A stretch of DNA of 11,899 nucleotides from Sphingomonas sp. UBA1000 (lineage in GTDB: Bacteria > Pseudomonadota > Alphaproteobacteria > Sphingomonadales > Sphingomonadaceae), in contig DBAW01000120.1 in the NCBI GenBank assembly GCA_002291855.1, positions 507-12,405 of the forward strand. Reading direction: 5' to 3'. Within the stretch, counting starts at the first letter, position 1, and the number at the start of each line of letters is the position of its first letter. The position numbers and the translations under genes were made by a program. This document shows positions 1 to 7,157 of this stretch, piece after piece. The notes beneath the pieces were generated by a model that saw only the letters and a list, made by a program, of their open reading frames with translations, searched no databases and was not told the DNA's origin.

Positions 1-431
1 TGCTCTGGCACGCGCCCTGGGCCGGGCGCGAGCGCGTCGAGGGGGCCGAGGTGCTCGACGGTTTCGCCGGCACCGGCGCGCTGGGGCTGGAAGCGCTGTC
101 GCGCGGCGCGGGATCATGCGTGTTCGTCGAGCGCGACCATGGCGCGCTGACCGCGCTCAAGGCCAATATCGCCCGGCTTGGCGCAACCGGCGCGGATGTG
201 CGCGCTCAGGCGGCGGAGGGCTTTGCCGGCGGGCCGTTCGACATCGTGTTTCTCGATCCGCCCTATCGCTCGGGCCTGGGCGTGAAGGTGCTGCCGCGCC
301 TCGCGCTCGAGCCGGGCTGCTGGGCGAGCATCGAGACGGCGTTTGACGAGGATGTCGAGGTGCCGGGCTTTGCGGTCGACGCGGTGCGCCGCCATGGCAA
401 GGCGAAGCTGACGCTGCTCCACAAGCTTTGA
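1..431 (+). CDS. rsmD: 16S rRNA (guanine(966)-N(2))-methyltransferase RsmD, 3' part (5' end outside window)
   Basis: This is an S-adenosylmethionine-dependent methyltransferase that modifies guanine 966 (E. coli numbering) of 16S rRNA during 30S subunit assembly. The frame is open from base 3 and ends at TGA 429-431, leaving about 142 residues. RsmD proteins are usually about 180-190 residues, so roughly the first 40-50 are missing. The SAM-binding motif I is visible as VLDGFAGTGALGLEALSRGA (about 51-110). The catalytic N-methyltransferase motif DPPY lies in FLDPPYRSGLG (255-266). The motif order and the conserved ALGLEALSRGA stretch point to RsmD rather than a generic methyltransferase. The GTG at 51 lies inside motif I and is not a real start. 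The next gene on the same strand begins about 100 bases downstream. Confidence 0.93.
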   Translation, partial: LWHAPWAGRERVEGAEVLDGFAGTGALGLEALSRGAGSCVFVERDHGALTALKANIARLGATGADVRAQAAEGFAGGPFDIVFLDPPYRSGLGVKVLPRLALEPGCWASIETAFDEDVEVPGFAVDAVRRHGKAKLTLLHKL

Positions 432-517
432 CGGCATCCCGTCTCTCAACCCGCCCGCATTGACGGCCCGCGCGATCCGCGCAAGCCTGCCCCGCCCGCC
501 ATATCCGGCGCGGCGGC

Positions 518-526
518 AGGGAGAGG
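518..526 (+). promoter_or_regulatory. Ribosome binding site of the DUF1508 gene
   Basis: AGGGAGAGG sits a few bases upstream of the ATG at 530. It is the clearest Shine-Dalgarno sequence in the left part of the window and fixes the start of this short gene. Confidence 0.7.
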
Positions 527-529
527 CCA

Positions 530-703
530 ATGGCGCACAAATTCGTGATCAAGAAGACCGATGGCGGCGAATATCGCGCCTATTTCAAATACAACAGCGA
601 AACGATCTTCTGGACCGAGGCCTATGCCGCCAAGGCCGGCGCGCGCAACGCCATCGAGTCGATCCTGAAAAACGGCCCGACCGCGCCGATCGAAGAGGAG
701 TAA
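530..703 (+). CDS. DUF1508/YegP-family small protein
   Basis: This 57-residue protein starts MAHKFVIKKTDGGEYRAYF and ends in an acidic PIEEE tail. The pattern of short strands (KFVIKKTDGGEYRAYFKYN, ETIFWTEAYAAKAGARNAIESIL) matches the single-copy DUF1508 (YegP-like) domain. In such proteins a small beta-sheet is followed by a helix with the signature K(A)xxxNxIES; here it reads AKAGARNAIESI. Substrate and biochemical role of the family are not established. The ATG is preceded by AGGGAGAGG at 518-526, a strong ribosome binding site at suitable spacing, which supports this start. Codon use is like the neighbours. It lies about 100 bp after rsmD and about 75 bp before the helicase, on the same strand. 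No functional link is visible from sequence. Confidence 0.85.
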   Translation: MAHKFVIKKTDGGEYRAYFKYNSETIFWTEAYAAKAGARNAIESILKNGPTAPIEEE

Positions 704-779
704 GCGCGGCGGGCGACGGGCGGGGCAAAGCCGCAGGCGGCGGTTGCGATTGCCGCCCGCGTTCCCTAGTTGTTCGCGC

Positions 780-3080
780 GTGACCCTGCCCGATCTCCCT
801 CCCCCCGTTCCCGGCCCCGCCGATCCGACCTATCTGTCCGGGCTGAACGCGCCGCAACGCGCGGCGGTGCTGACGACCGACGGCCCGGTGCTGGTGCTGG
901 CGGGTGCGGGCACCGGCAAGACGGCGGCGCTGACCGCGCGGCTTGCGCATCTGATCGCCACCGGCCGCGCCCGGCCGGGGGAGATTCTGGCCGTTACCTT
1001 CACCAACAAGGCGGCGCGCGAGATGCGCGAGCGCACCGGGCGGATGATCGGCGCGGCGGTCGAGGGGATGCCCTGGCTCGGCACCTTCCACGCCATTGCC
1101 GCGCGGATGCTGCGCCGCCATGCCGAGCTGGTCGGGCTTCAGTCCAACTTCACGATCCTCGACACCGACGATCAGCTGCGCCTGCTCAAGCAGCTGATCG
1201 TCGCTGAAGGCATTGACGAGAAACGCTGGCCCGCGCGCCAGCTCGCCGGGCTGATCGACCGGTGGAAAAATGGCGGCCTGACCCCGGCCGATGTCGGGCC
1301 GGGCGAGGCGGAGGCCTATGCCGGCGGCAAGGGGGCGGCGCTCTATGCCCTGTACCAGCAGCGGCTGGCGGCGGTGAATGGCTGCGATTTCGGCGATCTG
1401 CTGCTGCACATGCTCACCATCCTGAAAACGCACCGCGACGTGCTGGAGAGCTATCAGCGCCGCTTTGCCTATATCATGGTCGACGAATATCAGGACACCA
1501 ATGCCAGCCAGTATCTCTGGCTGCGCCTGCTGGCGCAGGGGCGGCGCAACATCTGCTGCGTCGGCGACGACGATCAGTCGATCTATTCATGGCGCGGGGC
1601 CGAAGTCGCCAACATCCTGCGGTTCGAACGCGATTTTCCGGGTGCCGAGATCATCCGGCTCGAACAGAATTACCGCTCGACCGGCCATATCCTGGGCGCG
1701 GCCTCGGGCCTGATCGCCGCCAATAGCGGGCGGCTGGGCAAGACGCTGTGGACGGCGGCGGACGGCGGCGAGAAGGTGCGCATGCTGGGCGTGTGGGACG
1801 GGCCGGAAGAGGCGCGGCGCGTGGGCGAGATGATCGAGGATCATCGCCGCGCCGCATCCGACCGGGCGATGCCGCTTGCCGACTGCGCGATCCTGGTGCG
1901 CGCCCAGTTCCAGACCCGCGAGTTCGAGGACCGGTTCATCGCCATCGGCCTGCCCTATCGCATCGTCGGGGGCCTGCGCTTTTACGAGCGGCAGGAGATC
2001 CGCGACGCGCTCGCCTATCTGCGGCTGGTCAGCCAGCCGGCCGATGATCTGGCGTTCGAGCGCATCGTCAACACCCCCAAGCGCGGGCTGGGCGACAAGG
2101 CGATGGCGCGGCTGCACGCGCTCGCCCGGGCCGAGGGGGTGCCGCTGATGGTCGCGGCGGCGCGCATCATCGACAGTGACGAGCTGACGCCGCAGGCGCG
2201 GCGCGCGCTCACAGGTTTTGTCGGCGCGGTGGCGCGCTGGCGCGATCTGGCGACCGGCCTCGACCATCCCGATCTTGCCCGCCAGATCCTCGACGAGAGC
2301 GGCTATACGGCGATGTGGCAGGCCGAAAAATCCGCCGATGCCGCCGGGCGGCTGGAAAATCTGAGCGAGCTTGTCCGCGCGATGGAGGAATATGACACGC
2401 TGGGCGCGTTCCTCGAGCATGTCAGCCTGGTGATGGACAATGACGATGGCCGCAGCGCCGATCAGGTGACGCTGATGACCATCCATGCCGCCAAGGGGCT
2501 GGAGTTCGACACGCTGTTCCTGCCCGGCTGGGAGGAAGGCGTATTCCCCTCGCAGCGCGCGCTCGACGAAGGCGGGACCGCGAGCCTCGAGGAGGAACGG
2601 CGGCTTGCCTATGTCGCCATCACCCGCGCGCGGCGACAGGCGACGATCCTGCACGCCGCCAATCGCCGCATCTATGGCCAGTGGACGAGCGCGATCCCGT
2701 CGCGCTTCATCGGCGAGCTGCCGGCCGAGCATGTCGTGGCCGAAGACAGTCTGGCCGGCGGGGCGAGCCTGTGGCGCGCCGCATGGTCGCCGCACGAAGA
2801 CCCCTTTGCCCATGTCGCCGGGCGCGAGACGGGGCGTGGCCCCGGCTGGCGGCGCGCGGCGGTGAGTGGGGTGCAGCCCCAGCCCCGGCTGGTCGAGGCG
2901 CGGGCAAGCGCCGTCAGCCTGGGCCAGCCGGGGCGCAGCGACCTCACCGTCGGCCAGCGCGTGTTCCACCAGAAATTCGGTTATGGCGCGATTGCGGTGA
3001 TCGAGGGCAACAAGCTGGAGATCGATTTCGAGCAATCGGGCCGCAAGCGGGTGATCGACAGCTTCGTCACCCCCGCCTGA
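780..3080 (+). CDS. uvrD: UvrD/PcrA-type ATP-dependent 3'-5' DNA helicase
   Basis: This superfamily 1A helicase unwinds DNA in nucleotide excision repair, mismatch repair and replication-fork processing. With a GTG start at 780 it is 766 residues. Motifs appear in order: Q-like motif LNAPQRAAV; Walker A GAGTGKT (42-48, Lys47); Ia TFTNKAAREM; Walker B DEYQDT (235-240); III VGDDDQSIYSWRGA (261-274); IV LEQNYRST (294-301); V TIHAAKGLEFD (from 567); VI EEERRLAYVAITRAR (about 604-618). The C-terminal GQRVFHQKFGYGAI...IDFEQSG region (about 725-766) is the Tudor-like domain typical of UvrD/PcrA rather than Rep. No ATG precedes Walker A, so initiation must be at a GTG or TTG. GTG 780 gives MTLPDLPPP; TTG 744 is the alternative. 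No clear Shine-Dalgarno is seen. Its neighbour mutL acts in the same mismatch-repair pathway in other bacteria. Confidence 0.93.
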   Translation: MTLPDLPPPVPGPADPTYLSGLNAPQRAAVLTTDGPVLVLAGAGTGKTAALTARLAHLIATGRARPGEILAVTFTNKAAREMRERTGRMIGAAVEGMPWLGTFHAIAARMLRRHAELVGLQSNFTILDTDDQLRLLKQLIVAEGIDEKRWPARQLAGLIDRWKNGGLTPADVGPGEAEAYAGGKGAALYALYQQRLAAVNGCDFGDLLLHMLTILKTHRDVLESYQRRFAYIMVDEYQDTNASQYLWLRLLAQGRRNICCVGDDDQSIYSWRGAEVANILRFERDFPGAEIIRLEQNYRSTGHILGAASGLIAANSGRLGKTLWTAADGGEKVRMLGVWDGPEEARRVGEMIEDHRRAASDRAMPLADCAILVRAQFQTREFEDRFIAIGLPYRIVGGLRFYERQEIRDALAYLRLVSQPADDLAFERIVNTPKRGLGDKAMARLHALARAEGVPLMVAAARIIDSDELTPQARRALTGFVGAVARWRDLATGLDHPDLARQILDESGYTAMWQAEKSADAAGRLENLSELVRAMEEYDTLGAFLEHVSLVMDNDDGRSADQVTLMTIHAAKGLEFDTLFLPGWEEGVFPSQRALDEGGTASLEEERRLAYVAITRARRQATILHAANRRIYGQWTSAIPSRFIGELPAEHVVAEDSLAGGASLWRAAWSPHEDPFAHVAGRETGRGPGWRRAAVSGVQPQPRLVEARASAVSLGQPGRSDLTVGQRVFHQKFGYGAIAVIEGNKLEIDFEQSGRKRVIDSFVTPA

Positions 3081-3085
3081 CCACA

Positions 3086-3184
3086 GCATTTTCAAGGCGG
3101 GTGATGCGCCCGGCGGCTCGGAAAATGCGGACAATCAAACCTTGGGAGTGGCCGACTCGATCCAATCGGATCGGAAACCGCTTT
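3086..3184. repeat. RIME-like intergenic repeat: two imperfect hairpin modules between convergent genes
   Basis: Module 1 is the perfect 8-bp inverted repeat GCATTTTC (3086-3093) and GAAAATGC (3121-3128). A nested CGGG/CCCG pair lies inside it at 3098-3101 and 3109-3112. Module 2 has outer arms AGTGG (3147-3151) and CCGCT (3178-3182), with one wobble, and an inner stem CGATCC (3158-3163) and GGATCG (3168-3173) around the loop AATC. An A-rich linker (ACAATCAAACC) joins them. From memory, the GCATTTTC...GAAAATGCG-linker-GATCCAATCGGATCGG layout matches the mosaic palindromic repeats scattered between genes in many alphaproteobacteria (RIME-type). The element fills the gap between the uvrD stop and the hydrolase stop and may end transcription from both sides, but neither strand shows a good U-tract. 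Family assignment is inference. Confidence 0.6.
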
Positions 3185-3185
3185 A

Positions 3186-4055
3186 TCAGGGCATGACGGC
3201 AGGCCCGGCCGTGCGCGGCCCCATGAACGCCGCCAGCGCGTCGCGGCCCTCGCGGCTGTCGAGCGCGCCGCCATGGCCGACCGGCACCGGGCGCAGCGTC
3301 ACCTGCGCGCCGCGGGCGGTCAGCTGATCGGCGAACTCGCGCATCCGGCGCGGACGGATCACCTTGTCCTCAGTGCCCGACAGCAGCAGGATCGGCGCGC
3401 GCCCGGCCAGCGCATAGCCGAAATAATCAAAGCCGCGCAGCGCCTCGTCGGTCCGCACCTTGACGAACGGCTTGGCGATGCCGGGCACGAAATCGCGGCC
3501 GATCGCCTGATAATCGGCAGCGCTGCCCTCGATGATCAGCCCGGCAAAGCCGCCGCCGCGCACCATCGCCGCCGCCATGCTGCCGCCGAACGACAGGCCA
3601 TAGGCATAGACCGGCCCCGCCCCCAGCCAGCCGTCGCGCCGCAGCCGTTCGACCATCGCCGGGCCGAACGCGACCGCCGCCTCGATCGTGGCCGGCACCG
3701 TGGTGCCGCCCCGGCCGGGATAGTCGTACAGGATGATATCGGCCCCGGTGACGCTGGCGAGGCTCGCCGCCATCCGGCTCGATGCGTCGGAATCGACGAA
3801 CCCGCCATTGCCCGCGCTGTAGATGATCGCCGCATCGCTGCCCGGATTGTCGAGCCGCACCACCCGCACCCGCCCGATCCCGTCCAGATCGATCAGCCGG
3901 CTGGTCGCGGCATAGCCGGGCGGCGCTGTCAGCAGCTGTTCGGGGGCGGCGAGGCTTTCGCTCGGAAAAAAGCTCGCCTGGGTGATGACGGCGGTGCAGC
4001 CGCCCGTCCCGCCGGCAATCATCGCCCCGATCAGCACCGACCTCAGCCGCGACAT
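3186..4055 (-). CDS. Exported (probable lipoprotein) alpha/beta hydrolase, substrate unknown
   Basis: This 289-residue serine-hydrolase-like protein starts at ATG 4055, preceded by AAAGGG at good spacing. An upstream ATG at 4103 adds 16 residues with no signal character and is less likely. The N-terminus MSRLRSVLIGAMIAGGTGGC is a short basic and hydrophobic export signal ending at Cys20. This suggests a lipoprotein, although the residue at -3 is Thr rather than the usual Leu/Val/Ile. The alpha/beta hydrolase core is clear: oxyanion region IIYSAGNGGF, then LYDYPGRGGTT, and nucleophile elbow YGLSFGG (Ser155). The likely triad partners are Asp230 in LLLSGTEDKV and His261 in PVGHGG. The DYPGRGGT pattern resembles YfhR/BEM46-like hydrolases. 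It lies downstream of mutL on the same strand, about 96 bp away, with its own promoter candidate. Esterase, lipase and peptidase roles are all possible. Confidence 0.82.
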   Translation of the reverse strand: MSRLRSVLIGAMIAGGTGGCTAVITQASFFPSESLAAPEQLLTAPPGYAATSRLIDLDGIGRVRVVRLDNPGSDAAIIYSAGNGGFVDSDASSRMAASLASVTGADIILYDYPGRGGTTVPATIEAAVAFGPAMVERLRRDGWLGAGPVYAYGLSFGGSMAAAMVRGGGFAGLIIEGSAADYQAIGRDFVPGIAKPFVKVRTDEALRGFDYFGYALAGRAPILLLSGTEDKVIRPRRMREFADQLTARGAQVTLRPVPVGHGGALDSREGRDALAAFMGPRTAGPAVMP

Positions 4056-4101
4056 GCACGCCCTTTCACCAGAATGACCGCGCCCGATCAGGCGGTAGCG
4101 C

Positions 4102-4131
4102 ATGGAACGACGATGTCGAAACTGTTGTCAA
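4102..4131 (-). promoter_or_regulatory. Candidate sigma-70-type promoter for the alpha/beta hydrolase gene
   Basis: On the minus strand a perfect -35 hexamer TTGACA (4131-4126) is followed after 18 bases by TTCCAT (4107-4102), a weak -10 match of 3/6. It lies in the mutL-hydrolase gap and would start transcription some 40 bases before the hydrolase ATG. The -35 is good and the -10 is poor, so this is tentative. Confidence 0.35.
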
Positions 4132-4151
4132 CCGGAAGAAGCGCTCCCGCC

Positions 4152-5960
4152 CTATTTGCGCCCGAACAGCTTTTCCACATCGGTCATTGACAGCTTCACC
4201 CAGGTCGGGCGGCCGTGATTGCACTGGCCGCTGTGCGGGGTGATTTCCATTTCGCGCAGCAGGGCGTTCATTTCGGCGACCGACAGCGACCGGCCGGCGC
4301 GGACGCTGCCGTGACAGGCCATGGTGGCGGCAATCGCGTCCAGCCGCTCGGCAAGGCTGAGCGCGGCGTCGAACGCGGCCAGATCGTCGGCCAGGTCGCG
4401 GACCAGCGCCTGCGGATCTTCGGTGCCGAGCAGCGCGGGGGTCGCGCGCACCAGCATCGCCGCCGGGCCGAAGCGTTCCAGCTCCAGCCCCAGCGCCGCC
4501 AGCTCGGCCGCCCGCGCCTCCAGCCGGTCGCACGCCGGCTCGTCCAGCTCGACCACTTCGGGCAGCAGCAGCGCCTGCGCCGCCACCCGCCCCTCGGCGG
4601 TCGCGCGGCGCATCCGTTCGAGCACCAGCCGCTCATGCGCGGCATGCTGGTCGACGAGCACCAGCCCGTCCTCCGCCTCGGCGACGATATAGGTCGCCGC
4701 CACCTGCCCGCGCGCCACGCCCAGCGGGTGGCGCAGCGCCTGCGGCACCGGGGCGAAGGCCGGCTCGGCGCGGCCCAAAGGTGCCCAGACGGGCGCGGGC
4801 AAGCCCGACGCAGGGGGGCCGGAAGGAGCCGGCATCATCCCCCCGCCCGCCAGCCCGTCCAGCGCCATCTGGTCGCGCCCCGGCCAGCCGGTGACGGCAT
4901 CATGCACCGCCGCCGCCGCCGGCCCGGCCGGACCGGTCTGCCAGCCCGACAGGATCGAGGGCGCCCGCGCGCTCTGATGGCCGGCGGCATCGAGCGCGCG
5001 GCGGATGCCGCCGACGATCAGGCCGCGCACCGCCGCCGGATCGCGAAACCGCACCTCGGTCTTGGCCGGGTGCACGTTCACATCGACCTCGGTCAGCGGC
5101 AGATCGAGGAACAACGCGACCAGCGGGTGGCGGTCGCGCGCCAGCAGATCGGCATAGGCCCCGCGCACCGCGCCGGCGAGCAGCCGGTCCTTCACCGGGC
5201 GGCCGTTCACGAACAGATATTGATGATCGGCGACCCCGCGGCTGAAGGTCGGCAGCCCGGCCACCCCGCCCAGCACCAATGGGTCGCGCACCAGATCGAT
5301 GGCGATGCTGTTGGCCGGCAGATCGCGGTCGGTGAGCGCGGCGACGCGCCCCGGCCGGCTGTCGCCTGGCGGCACCGTCAGGGTGGTGCGCCCGTCATGA
5401 TCGAGGGTGAAGCCGATGTCCGGCCGCGCCATCGCCAGCCGCCGCACCGCATCCAGACAGGCGGCATATTCGGCGCGCGCCGAGCGCAGGAATTTGCGCC
5501 GCGCCGGCACGCGTTCGAACAGCGCCTCGACGCGGATGCGCGTGCCCGGCGGCAGCGCCGCCGGCCCTTCGCGGCCGACCGCGCCATTGTCGATGTCGAG
5601 CGCCCAGCCATCGGCCCCGCGCACCCGGCTTTCGATCCGCATCCGCGCGACGCTGGCGATCGAGGGCAAGGCCTCGCCGCGAAAGCCGAGCGTCGCCACC
5701 TGATCGATGGCATCGTCGGGCAGCTTGGACGTGGCATGGCGTTCGATGGCCAGCCGCATGTCGTCGGGCGTCATCCCGCAGCCATCGTCGGCGACCTCGA
5801 TCAGCTCGGTCCCGCCCGCGCCCAGCCGGATGGCGATGCGCCGCGCGCCCGCGTCGATGGCGTTTTCGACCAGTTCCTTGAGCGCGCTGGCCGGTCTTTC
5901 CACCACTTCACCGGCGGCGATGCGATTGACCAGATGCGAGGGCAGGCGACGTATTGACAT
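4152..5960 (-). CDS. mutL: DNA mismatch repair protein MutL (endonuclease type)
   Basis: MutL couples mismatch recognition by MutS to strand incision and excision. The 602-residue protein begins MSIRRLPSHLVNRIAAGEVVERP, aligned residue for residue with the usual MutL N-terminus. An 18-residue upstream extension from ATG 6014 is therefore rejected. GHKL ATPase motifs are complete: KELVENAIDAGA (Glu29, Asn33), DDGCGM (58-63), RHATSKL, and TLGFRGEAL (GFRGEAL 92-98). PARRKFL, the FVNGRPVKD strand and the DVNVHPAKTEVRF end of the N-terminal domain follow. A Pro/Ala/Gly-rich linker covers about 325-412. The C-terminal dimerisation domain holds DQHAAHERLVLE (437-448), which fits the metal-dependent nuclease motif DQHAx2Ex4E. 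It also carries ACHGSVRAGR (547 onward) and CNHGRPTW (580 onward). This is the nicking form found in bacteria without MutH. It is transcribed divergently from mreB. Confidence 0.96.
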   Translation of the reverse strand: MSIRRLPSHLVNRIAAGEVVERPASALKELVENAIDAGARRIAIRLGAGGTELIEVADDGCGMTPDDMRLAIERHATSKLPDDAIDQVATLGFRGEALPSIASVARMRIESRVRGADGWALDIDNGAVGREGPAALPPGTRIRVEALFERVPARRKFLRSARAEYAACLDAVRRLAMARPDIGFTLDHDGRTTLTVPPGDSRPGRVAALTDRDLPANSIAIDLVRDPLVLGGVAGLPTFSRGVADHQYLFVNGRPVKDRLLAGAVRGAYADLLARDRHPLVALFLDLPLTEVDVNVHPAKTEVRFRDPAAVRGLIVGGIRRALDAAGHQSARAPSILSGWQTGPAGPAAAAVHDAVTGWPGRDQMALDGLAGGGMMPAPSGPPASGLPAPVWAPLGRAEPAFAPVPQALRHPLGVARGQVAATYIVAEAEDGLVLVDQHAAHERLVLERMRRATAEGRVAAQALLLPEVVELDEPACDRLEARAAELAALGLELERFGPAAMLVRATPALLGTEDPQALVRDLADDLAAFDAALSLAERLDAIAATMACHGSVRAGRSLSVAEMNALLREMEITPHSGQCNHGRPTWVKLSMTDVEKLFGRK

Positions 5961-6100
5961 GCCCCACGCTCTAGCCCAAGCCGCCGAGGCCCGCGACCCG
6001 GTCCCTCTGTGCAAACGCGAAAAGATTCCGTGCCGATGGCCGTAGGAGCGGGCGACAGGCCCCTGTTGGGGAAGCGGGACCTTATCGGACGGATCTGGGC
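5961..6100. other. Divergent intergenic spacer between mutL and mreB
   Basis: This 140-bp spacer must hold the 5' regions of both mutL (minus strand) and the mre operon (plus strand). I could not find a convincing -35/-10 pair in either direction. One GANTC site (GATTC, 6024-6028) is present, the target of the cell-cycle methylase CcrM in alphaproteobacteria. A small CCCC-TGTT-GGGG hairpin lies near 6061-6072, upstream of mreB. No ORF is evident. Confidence 0.5.
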
Positions 6101-7141
6101 ATGTTCTTTTCGCGTTTCTTCAAGTTCATTTCGCACGACATGGCAATCGACCTCGGCACGGCGAACACCGTGGTCTATGTGCGCGGGCGCGGCATCGTGC
6201 TCAACGAACCGTCGGTGGTCGCCATCGAAACGGTCAACGGCGTCAAGCGCGTCAAGGCCGTGGGCGACGATGCCAAGCTGATGATGGGCAAGACGCCCGA
6301 CACCATCCAGGCCATCCGTCCGCTGCGCGACGGCGTGATCGCCGACATCGATGTCGCCGAACAGATGATCAAGCATTTCATCACCAAGGTGCATGGCCAG
6401 CGGCGCTTTCCGCGCTGGCCCGAAATCGTGATCTGCGTCCCCTCCGGCTCGACCTCGGTCGAACGCCGCGCGATCCGCGACGCCGCCTCCAATGCCGGGG
6501 CGAGCCAGGTGTGGCTGATCGAGGAACCGATGGCCGCCGCGATCGGGGCCGACATGCCGGTGACCGAACCGATCGGCTCGATGGTCGTCGATATCGGCGG
6601 CGGCACCACCGAAGTCGCGGTGCTGTCGCTGCGCGGGCTGGCCTATACCACTTCGGTGCGTGTCGGCGGCGACAAGATGGATGAAGCCATCGCCTCCTAT
6701 GTCCGCCGCAACCACAATCTGCTGATCGGCGAAGCGACGGCGGAGCGGATCAAGAAGGAAGTCGGCACCGCCAAGCCGCCGGCAGACGGTGTCGGCAAGA
6801 CCATCCAGATCAAGGGCCGCGACCTCGTCAACGGCGTGCCCAAGGAAATCGAGATCAATCAGGGCCAGATCGCCGAGGCGCTGTCCGAACCGGTCGGCAC
6901 GATCATCGAGGGCGTGCGCATCGCGCTGGAAAACACCGCGCCCGAACTGGCGGCCGACATTGTCGATCAGGGCATCGTCATCACCGGCGGCGGCGCGCTG
7001 CTTGAAGGGCTGGACGAGGTGCTGCGCGACGAGACCGGCCTGCCGGTCACCATCGCCGATGATCCGCTGACCTGCGTGGCGCTGGGCACCGGGCGGGCGC
7101 TTGAAGACCCGATGTTCCGCGGCGTCCTGCTGACCGCCTGA
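6101..7141 (+). CDS. mreB: Rod shape-determining protein MreB (bacterial actin)
   Basis: MreB forms short membrane-bound filaments that position and orient the elongasome during side-wall growth. The protein is 346 residues, normal for the family. Its N-terminus MFFSRFFKFISHD is a hydrophobic/basic amphipathic stretch that would bind the inner membrane, as in other Gram-negative MreBs. Actin-fold ATPase motifs are intact: phosphate 1 AIDLGTANTVVYV (Asp17), RRAIRDAASNAGA, IEEPMAAAIGADMPV (connect region, about 140-154), phosphate 2 VDIGGGTTEVAV (Asp164), and the adenosine motif ITGGGALLEGLDEVL (about 295-308). The ATG at 6101 begins the conserved MFFSRFF N-terminus. The preceding Shine-Dalgarno is weak (GGATCTGGG). 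It is the first gene of the five-gene cell-shape operon, with mreC starting 16 bp after its stop. Confidence 0.97.
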   Translation: MFFSRFFKFISHDMAIDLGTANTVVYVRGRGIVLNEPSVVAIETVNGVKRVKAVGDDAKLMMGKTPDTIQAIRPLRDGVIADIDVAEQMIKHFITKVHGQRRFPRWPEIVICVPSGSTSVERRAIRDAASNAGASQVWLIEEPMAAAIGADMPVTEPIGSMVVDIGGGTTEVAVLSLRGLAYTTSVRVGGDKMDEAIASYVRRNHNLLIGEATAERIKKEVGTAKPPADGVGKTIQIKGRDLVNGVPKEIEINQGQIAEALSEPVGTIIEGVRIALENTAPELAADIVDQGIVITGGGALLEGLDEVLRDETGLPVTIADDPLTCVALGTGRALEDPMFRGVLLTA

Positions 7142-7157
7142 TCCGGGCGGCGCGGTC

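Noticed and set aside
470..483. GCGCG-ATC-CGCGC hairpin after rsmD as a terminator
   Set aside because: Short stem with a 3-base loop and no following T-run; likely chance.
460..508. TTGACG at 460-465 as -35 of a promoter for the DUF1508 gene
   Set aside because: No acceptable -10 hexamer at 16-19 bases; the first AT-rich stretch (CATATC) is about 35 bases downstream.
739..757. GGCGG/CCGCC hairpin before the helicase start as a terminator
   Set aside because: Only 5 bp with a 9-base loop and no T-run. Such pairs are common by chance in sequence this GC-rich.
1587..3134. Long minus-strand open frame (515 codons) opposite the helicase gene
   Set aside because: High-GC coding DNA leaves long antisense frames open. 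The product is Arg/Pro/His-rich with no recognisable domain, and the plus strand carries all helicase motifs.
3273..4190. Plus-strand open frame of 305 codons opposite the hydrolase
   Set aside because: Arg/Ala/His-rich product with no plausible fold. The minus strand has a start with ribosome binding site, signal sequence and catalytic motifs.
4215..5957. Plus-strand open frame of 580 codons opposite mutL
   Set aside because: Antisense shadow of mutL: composition is Arg/Gln/His/Ala-rich with no family features, and every MutL motif reads on the other strand.
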